This document shows positions 1 to 4,316 of a stretch of 9,322 nt of DNA, piece by piece (the stretch's first letter is position 1; every line of letters starts with the position of its first letter). The notes beneath the pieces are model-generated. The model was not told where the DNA came from. It saw only the letters and a list, made by a program, of their open reading frames with translations, and ran no database searches. The stretch covers positions 1 through 9,322 of the forward strand of contig CAMQUV010000022.1 of NCBI GenBank assembly GCA_947037995.1, read 5' to 3'. A program made the translations under genes and the position numbers. Origin of the DNA: an uncultured Rikenellaceae bacterium (lineage in GTDB: Bacteria; Bacteroidota; Bacteroidia; Bacteroidales; Rikenellaceae).

Positions 1-1416
1 TCTAATGAGCTGCTAAAAGGTGAAAATATAACCGATTATGCAACCCTAAAGGATAGCGATTCTATTGCCGCTATCAAAGATGAGTCGCTCGAAACACTGG
101 GTTACTCCCTGCCGCCATGCGATCTGTTTAGTAATGTCGCAAAGAAAGGAAACTCGGACAAAGAGGGCGAAAGTAACTTTATTATTGAAGACCTACAACG
201 GATCTTGGGCGACATAGAACAGTCGACAATGGGCACGGATAGCGAAGATGATTTCAATAAACTTTTTGAAGATCTTGACCTTAACTCCACCAAACTTGGA
301 CGAACAGCCGAAGCACGTAACGAAGTAATCTCTAAAATACTAGCCCACCTCGATGATATCGACTTTGAACTATCTAATAGTAAGTCGGATGTGCTTGGCG
401 ATGCCTATGAGTATCTAATCGGCGAGTTTGCGTCGGGCGCAGGCAAGAAAGCAGGAGAGTTCTATACGCCACAACAAGTGTCGAAGATATTGGCAAAACT
501 CGTTACCTCGGGCAAAAGTAGATTGCGCAGTGTGTATGACCCAACGTGTGGGTCGGGCTCACTACTACTCAGAGTTGGCAAAGAGTGCGAAGTGTCAGAG
601 TACTTCGGGCAAGAGTTAAACCGAACAACATATAACCTTGCTCGTATGAATATGATACTGCATAATGTTCATTATAGCGACTTCGATATCAAACAAGAAG
701 ATACCCTCGAGAACCCGCAACACTCTGATAAACAATTCGAGGCTATCGTGGCTAACCCCCCTTTTTCGGCGCAGTGGAAAGGAAAGGATAATCCACTAAA
801 TAATAGCGACGACCGCTTTAGTAGGTATGGTAAACTCGCTCCGTCGGGCAAAGCCGATTTTGCGTTTGTGCAACATATGGTCTATCACCTGGCGGAAAAT
901 GGAAATATGGCGTGCGTTCTGCCGCACGGTGTACTGTTTAGAGGGGCGGCCGAAGGGACTATACGTGAATACCTTATCCGTGAAATGAATTGCCTTGATG
1001 CTGTTATCGGACTCCCTGCCAATCTGTTTTATGGCACTTCTATCCCTACCTGTATCTTGGTAATCAAGAAATGTAGAACTAACCCAAACGACATTCTGTT
1101 TATTGATGCAAGTGGCGATTTCGATAAGAAAGGTAACCAAAATGAACTAAGTGATGAACATATTGATAAAATTATAGATACCTATCGTGAACGTAAAACA
1201 ATCGACAAATATAGCTTTGTAGCTAGCTTGAATGATGTCAAAGAGAATGACTATAACCTTAATATCCCTCGCTATGTCGATACTTTCGAGATTGAGGAGG
1301 ATATCGACTTAGATGAGGTTAGCGCATCGCTCAAAAAACTAGATGAACAGTTGGCGGATACCGATAGCCGTATAGCGGCTTTTTGTAGTGAACTTAATAT
1401 TAATACACCGTTTTAA
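1..1416 (+). CDS. hsdM: Type I restriction-modification DNA methyltransferase subunit HsdM (5' partial)
   Basis: HsdM is the adenine-N6 methyltransferase subunit of a type I system: with HsdS it methylates the recognition site using S-adenosylmethionine, and with HsdR it forms the restriction complex. The open frame runs from base 1 with no start in sight, so the gene begins upstream; the ATG at 205 is internal and the residues before it read like HsdM. Numbering from base 1, G-E-F-Y-T-P (152-157) is the conserved lead-in to the methylase fold, D-P-T-C-G-S-G-S (180-187) is the SAM-binding motif I, and N-P-P-F-S (252-256) is the catalytic motif IV of N6-adenine methylases. The visible part is 471 residues; family members are about 500-530, so roughly 50 N-terminal residues are probably missing. 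The C-terminal tail is acidic and helical, as usual for the HsdS contact. Base composition is visibly richer in GC than hsdS or the AbiH gene. The stop overlaps an ATG (TAATG), consistent with coupling to hsdS. Confidence 0.95.
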   Translation, partial: SNELLKGENITDYATLKDSDSIAAIKDESLETLGYSLPPCDLFSNVAKKGNSDKEGESNFIIEDLQRILGDIEQSTMGTDSEDDFNKLFEDLDLNSTKLGRTAEARNEVISKILAHLDDIDFELSNSKSDVLGDAYEYLIGEFASGAGKKAGEFYTPQQVSKILAKLVTSGKSRLRSVYDPTCGSGSLLLRVGKECEVSEYFGQELNRTTYNLARMNMILHNVHYSDFDIKQEDTLENPQHSDKQFEAIVANPPFSAQWKGKDNPLNNSDDRFSRYGKLAPSGKADFAFVQHMVYHLAENGNMACVLPHGVLFRGAAEGTIREYLIREMNCLDAVIGLPANLFYGTSIPTCILVIKKCRTNPNDILFIDASGDFDKKGNQNELSDEHIDKIIDTYRERKTIDKYSFVASLNDVKENDYNLNIPRYVDTFEIEEDIDLDEVSASLKKLDEQLADTDSRIAAFCSELNINTPF

Positions 1417-1417
1417 T

Positions 1418-1425
1418 GGAGGGGG
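1418..1425 (+). promoter_or_regulatory. Purine-rich Shine-Dalgarno-like site deciding the hsdS start
   Basis: GGAGGGGG lies just after the hsdM stop; its GGAGG core ends 8 bases before the ATG at 1431. It makes 1431 the better start for hsdS than the in-frame ATG at 1416, which would add the five residues M-E-G-D-I and overlap the hsdM stop by one base. Most genes in this window lack such a site, so this one stands out. If the ATG at 1416 is used instead, the run is coding sequence and its resemblance is accidental. Confidence 0.55.
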
Positions 1426-1430
1426 ATATA

Positions 1431-2666
1431 ATGAACAAACAAAAACAAACAGTTCCGCCATTGCGTTTTCCTGAGTTCTCGGGCGAGTGGGTCGAGAAAA
1501 AGTTGGGGGAAATTGCTACAAATGGAATGTATGGAATGAATGCAGCGGCAAAGAAATTTGATGGGGAAAATAAATACATACGAATTACTGACATATCTGA
1601 ACAGGACAATAAATTCACTCCTAGTCCATTGTGCTCTCCAGATGGAATATTAGAAGATAAATATCTATTGCAGGAAAATGACTTATTATTTGCAAGAACA
1701 GGCGCGAGCACTGGTAAAACTTATTTGTACAATAAATGTGATGGCAGGATATATTTCGCGGGGTTTTTAATTAAATTCAATGTATTATTAACATCATCGT
1801 CAACGTTTGTATTTTACCAAACATTAAGACAAGCATTCTTTAAGTGGGTGAAAATTATGTCAATGCGCTCTGGTCAACCAGGAATAAATGCAGAAGAATA
1901 TAGGGAGTTTAGATTTCTCATGCCACAATATACAGAGCAAGCCAAGATAGCTGAATTTTTGAGTGTTGTCGACGAGCGTTTGGCTTTGCTCAATGAGAAG
2001 CATAAAACACTCGAACAATATAAAAAAGGAGTAATGCAAAAACTCTTTTCACAACAACTGCGCTTTAAAGACCAAAACGGTAACAACTTCCCCGATTGGG
2101 AAGAAAAAAAACTAGGGGAAATTGCTATTAAAAGCAAACTTAAAAATACAGACAACACTATAAAAACAGTATTCTCTAATTCAGCAACGCTAGGTATTGT
2201 ACTTCAAGAATCATATTTTGAAAGGGAGATAGTAAACGAAAATAATCTTTTTGGGTATTATGTAGCAGATGTTAATTCATTTGTATATAACCCTCGATTA
2301 TCCTCACATGCACCCGTTGGGGCAATGAGTGTAAATAAGTTAGGTGTAAAAGGAATTGTTTCTCCTTTATACACTGTCTTTAATCTTAATAAAGAAGTAA
2401 TAGTAGATTTTTTAATGAAATATTTCAAATCTACTGTTTGGCATCATTACATGAGGTCAGTTGCTAATTATGGAGCCAGAGATGACAGAATGAATATTAA
2501 GGATAATGATTTATTTCTAATGCCAATTACCCTTCCATGTTTAGCAGAGCAAGAAAAAATCGCTAACTTTTTATCCTCTATTGACGATAAAATCACTGCA
2601 ATGAAAGCGCAAATCAACACACTAGAGCAATACAAAAAAGCATTGCTCCTACAGATGTTTGTTTAA
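1431..2666 (+). CDS. hsdS: Type I restriction-modification specificity subunit HsdS
   Basis: HsdS recognises the bipartite DNA site and holds HsdM and HsdR. The 411-residue protein shows the normal two-fold plan. TRD1 is about 18-165, with the typical D-L-L-F-A-R-T-G-A-S-T-G-K patch at 84-96. A central conserved helical spacer follows at about 168-207, starting T-E-Q-A-K-I-A-E-F-L. TRD2 is about 222-366 and contains S-P-L-Y-T-V-F and G-A-R-D-D-R-M-N-I, which I recognise from other HsdS TRDs. The distal conserved helices are at about 372-411, starting A-E-Q-E-K-I-A-N-F-L and ending L-L-L-Q-M-F-V. The two halves repeat each other: E-K-K-L-G-E-I-A occurs at 22-29 and 225-232, and T-L-E-Q-Y-K-K at 193-199 and 397-403. 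The start at 1431 is preferred because of the GGAGG upstream; 1416 is the alternative. The target sequence cannot be predicted from the protein alone. The next gene starts 2 bases after the stop, suggesting one transcript. Confidence 0.95.
   Translation: MNKQKQTVPPLRFPEFSGEWVEKKLGEIATNGMYGMNAAAKKFDGENKYIRITDISEQDNKFTPSPLCSPDGILEDKYLLQENDLLFARTGASTGKTYLYNKCDGRIYFAGFLIKFNVLLTSSSTFVFYQTLRQAFFKWVKIMSMRSGQPGINAEEYREFRFLMPQYTEQAKIAEFLSVVDERLALLNEKHKTLEQYKKGVMQKLFSQQLRFKDQNGNNFPDWEEKKLGEIAIKSKLKNTDNTIKTVFSNSATLGIVLQESYFEREIVNENNLFGYYVADVNSFVYNPRLSSHAPVGAMSVNKLGVKGIVSPLYTVFNLNKEVIVDFLMKYFKSTVWHHYMRSVANYGARDDRMNIKDNDLFLMPITLPCLAEQEKIANFLSSIDDKITAMKAQINTLEQYKKALLLQMFV
1494..1517 (+). repeat. hsdS half-repeat A, copy 1 (start of TRD1)
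   Basis: These codons spell E-K-K-L-G-E-I-A at the start of the first target recognition domain. The last 12 bases, GGGGAAATTGCT, are identical to those of copy 2 at 2103-2126. Such in-frame homology at the edge of the two TRDs is usual in HsdS and can serve as a crossover point for swapping TRDs. It is short here, and no site-specific recombinase gene is present in the window. Confidence 0.6.
2103..2126 (+). repeat. hsdS half-repeat A, copy 2 (start of TRD2)
   Basis: This is the second copy of the E-K-K-L-G-E-I-A coding block, in direct orientation relative to 1494-1517 and sharing 12 identical bases at its 3' end. A matching pair of T-L-E-Q-Y-K-K blocks lies near 2007-2027 and 2619-2639. 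Together they show the internal duplication of hsdS. Confidence 0.6.
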
Positions 2667-2668
2667 TT

Positions 2669-3163
2669 ATGAGAGTTTTTGGAGAAAAGGTTTTTTTTGA
2701 GATCCCAATATATAGATGCAGTAAAGAGACACACGCTGACCTAATAGACAGTAAAATAGCTGAAAATTTTGACAACAGAGGTATTTTGACTAACATTGCT
2801 CTTGAACAAGAAGAAATCATTTATGGATTTTGGTATAATGAAATAATTGGTTACATCTGTTTATACATTTTAGGGCAGCAACTAAGGGGGGATTATTATA
2901 TGGAATGTTCAAAACGCAAGCGTAGTGGGATAAGAAAAAAGAATTTTAAACATATAGGAAAAGCATTTGAATTGCATATTAACAGTGAAATGACATCTGA
3001 AGATATTTTCAAAGAGTTAATAAAAGAAATTCACAGAATAAATAAAGCCGATTTTAGAGGTAGATTTATTGACATAGAAGTACTTGCAAATTCAGGAAAA
3101 TACATTAATTGGAAGTTATTAGCAAGTGACTTTAATGTATTTAAGCACATGAAAGACAACTAA
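2669..3163 (+). CDS. Uncharacterised 164-residue protein downstream of hsdS
   Basis: I do not recognise this protein family. It is a 164-residue, predominantly polar protein with no signal peptide and no convincing membrane segment; the hydrophobic stretch I-I-G-Y-I-C-L-Y-I-L around residue 60 is too short and is flanked by soluble-looking sequence. The N-terminus has alternating hydrophobic residues (V-F-F-E-I-P-I-Y-R-C), suggesting a beta strand. The middle is basic (C-S-K-R-K-R-S-G-I-R-K-K), and the C-terminal part looks helical and charged. No nuclease, methylase or ATPase motif is visible. The ATG lies 2 bases after the hsdS stop, so it is very probably co-transcribed and translationally coupled. 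By eye it is more AT-rich than hsdM, like the AbiH gene, which hints at a separately acquired cargo gene. A run of eight T at 2691-2698 near the start is a possible slippage site. Position suggests a role linked to the restriction system, but function is unknown. Confidence 0.75.
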   Translation: MRVFGEKVFFEIPIYRCSKETHADLIDSKIAENFDNRGILTNIALEQEEIIYGFWYNEIIGYICLYILGQQLRGDYYMECSKRKRSGIRKKNFKHIGKAFELHINSEMTSEDIFKELIKEIHRINKADFRGRFIDIEVLANSGKYINWKLLASDFNVFKHMKDN

Positions 3164-3169
3164 TACAAT
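3158..3169 (+). repeat. 12-base direct repeat, copy 1
   Basis: AACTAATACAAT spans the stop of the 164-residue gene and is repeated exactly at 7239-7250. Together the two copies bracket the AbiH-hsdR block and the relic genes. In an AT-rich 9-kb window a few 12-base matches are expected by chance, so only the location makes it notable. Confidence 0.35.
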
Positions 3170-3186
3170 TTATATAAGCACAAAAT

Positions 3187-3234
3187 ATGGCAACACAATT
3201 TGAAAGAGAGTTACTTCAATAAATGTTTGTTTAA
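3187..3234 (+). pseudogene. Relic joining an hsdR start to an hsdS end
   Basis: Read from the ATG at 3187, the frame gives M-A-T-Q-F-E-R-E-L-L-Q, a stop, then M-F-V and a second stop. The first eight codons match the start of the intact hsdR at 4317 (M-A-T-Q-S-E-R-E) in 7 of 8 residues and 20 of 24 bases. The last eight codons (L-L-Q-stop-M-F-V-stop) resemble the C-terminus of hsdS (L-L-L-Q-M-F-V-stop), sharing the 12 bases ATGTTTGTTTAA with the hsdS end at 2655-2666; the internal TAA is one base away from a CAA glutamine codon. I read it as a scar in which everything between an hsdR start and an hsdS end was lost. It is far too short to be functional. Alternatively, the first part could be an 11-residue leader peptide. 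Confidence 0.6.
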
Positions 3235-3244
3235 CCCAACCATT

Positions 3245-3310
3245 CGGCGGATGCTGGCGATGAAATTCTATTCAGGTAGAATTCAGCGACGGCGGGGGGA
3301 TCCGCCGCTG
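3245..3310. other. GC-rich self-complementary element upstream of the AbiH gene
   Basis: This stretch is strikingly GC-rich inside an AT-rich gap and can fold on itself. An outer 8-bp stem pairs CGGCGGAT (3245-3252) with ATCCGCCG (3300-3307); GCTG (3253-3256) pairs with CAGC (3284-3287); an inner perfect 7-bp hairpin pairs AATTCTA (3264-3270) with TAGAATT (3277-3283) around a 6-base loop. An alternative local fold pairs CAGCG (3284-3288) plus GCGG (3292-3295) with CCGC plus CGCTG (3302-3310). No T-run follows on the + strand, so it is not an ordinary intrinsic terminator. The 8-mer TGTTTAAC occurs on each side (3228-3235 and 3340-3347). It may be a structured RNA, a small repeat element or a recombination site; its identity is unknown. 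Confidence 0.5.
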
Positions 3311-3348
3311 ATAATGAAATAATCCCAAAAAAACAAAACTGTTTAACA

Positions 3349-3366
3349 ACACACACAAAAAAAAAT
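3349..3366 (+). promoter_or_regulatory. A-rich unstructured leader before the AbiH start
   Basis: The bases before the ATG at 3367 are C and A only, ending in nine consecutive A (3357-3365) and one T, with no Shine-Dalgarno motif. Bacteroidota genes often start translation from A-rich, weakly structured leaders instead of SD pairing, so this supports the chosen start. I searched the gap 3164-3366 for the Bacteroidota -7 pattern TAnnTTTG and saw no convincing match. Confidence 0.4.
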
Positions 3367-4314
3367 ATGAACATCACATATCTTATTGGCAATGGCTTCG
3401 ATATTAACTTAGGATTAAAAACAAGTTACCATGATTTCTACGAATACTATAAAGAACAACCATCTAATAGTGAGAAAATAACAAAATTCAAAAATGAAAT
3501 AGCAGATAATATCGCTCTATGGTCAGATCTTGAAGAGAAATTTGGTGAATACTGTAAGAATTTCAAAACATTTGATGAGTTTGACGAAGTTTTTGCAGAT
3601 TTATATGAGAAATTAGAAACTTATATAAAAGAAATTGATGACAATTTAATTATAGATGATACACACTCCGATATGTATTTGGACTATTTAAGGCACCCTG
3701 AAACTTTTTTACTTCCAGAAGAAATAGGTAAAATACGGCAAGCGCTAGGAAGTGTTGAACAGCTATTTATAAATATCCATACATTTAACTACACGTCGTG
3801 CCTAAAACACATATTGGGGAGTTTAGAGAATACAAGAATTACTATAAAACATATACATGGGATTATAAATAATACTGTAATTTTCGGATTAAATGATTTG
3901 ACTCAAGTTGATAATGAAGCCCTTCGTTTAGATGACGATTTTGCCAATCATCTGATCAAACCAACTGTAAATAAAGAAATGAAAAGAGGAGTAAATGTAA
4001 AATGTATAAATGACTTAAGACAATCTAGCGTAATTTGTACATTTGGGCTCTCGTTTGGCAATACAGACAAAATGTGGTGGGAGTCAATAGGGAATCTGTT
4101 ACTTAATTCAACAGTCACTCAGTATTTAATTATATTTGAAAAAGGGGAAATTTTTGAAGGTTCAACTTCAAAATTTAAATATCTTAGTAAGTCCAAAAAA
4201 ATAAAAGATAAATTTCTTTCAAAAACAAAATTAAACTACTCGCAAAAAGCAAGAGTAAAGGAGCAAATTTTCGTGGCATATAATACAGGTATGTTTAAAC
4301 CAAAACAAAAATAG
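3367..4314 (+). CDS. abiH: AbiH-family abortive phage infection protein
   Basis: This 315-residue protein has the hallmarks of the AbiH family (bacteriophage abortive infection AbiH, first described on a lactococcal plasmid), whose molecular activity is still not well defined. The N-terminal glycine motif I-G-N-G-F-D-I (7-13) resembles a nucleotide-binding loop. W-S-D-L-E (52-56) is the usual W-x-D-[LF]-E segment, F-N-Y-T (140-143) and H-I-H-G (162-165) are the core signature, and G-L-S-F-G-N-T-D-K-M-W-W (227-238) closes the conserved region. The length is normal for the family and no key block is missing. The first ATG places the glycine loop directly at the N-terminus, as expected. Its stop is 2 bases from the hsdR start, so it shares a transcript with hsdR, and it lies inside the hsd operon rather than beside it. 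It is AT-rich compared with hsdM, consistent with transfer. It probably acts in the cytoplasm upon phage attack (inference). Confidence 0.88.
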   Translation: MNITYLIGNGFDINLGLKTSYHDFYEYYKEQPSNSEKITKFKNEIADNIALWSDLEEKFGEYCKNFKTFDEFDEVFADLYEKLETYIKEIDDNLIIDDTHSDMYLDYLRHPETFLLPEEIGKIRQALGSVEQLFINIHTFNYTSCLKHILGSLENTRITIKHIHGIINNTVIFGLNDLTQVDNEALRLDDDFANHLIKPTVNKEMKRGVNVKCINDLRQSSVICTFGLSFGNTDKMWWESIGNLLLNSTVTQYLIIFEKGEIFEGSTSKFKYLSKSKKIKDKFLSKTKLNYSQKARVKEQIFVAYNTGMFKPKQK

Positions 4315-4316
4315 AC

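Noticed and set aside
205..207. ATG at 205 as the start of hsdM
   Set aside because: The frame is open back to base 1 and the earlier residues look like HsdM; starting at 205 would delete much of the N-terminal helical domain.
796..1140. Antisense 114-residue open frame inside hsdM
   Set aside because: It is a shadow of a strongly conserved gene on the other strand, with no recognisable motif and no operon context.
3284..3310. Intrinsic terminator after the 164-residue gene
   Set aside because: The hairpin is GC-rich, but no run of T follows on the + strand and no suitable tract appears for the - strand, where no gene would need it.
3236..3339. Insertion sequence between the two TGTTTAAC copies
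   Set aside because: The ends are not inverted repeats of each other and there is no transposase frame; at most a non-autonomous element, kept only as a hypothesis.
3234..3347. Integron attC site (ACCCAAC at 3234-3240 followed by an imperfect palindrome)
   Set aside because: The matching GTTRRRY box is not found at the far end; GTTTAAC near 3341 does not fit, and no integrase or cassette array is present.
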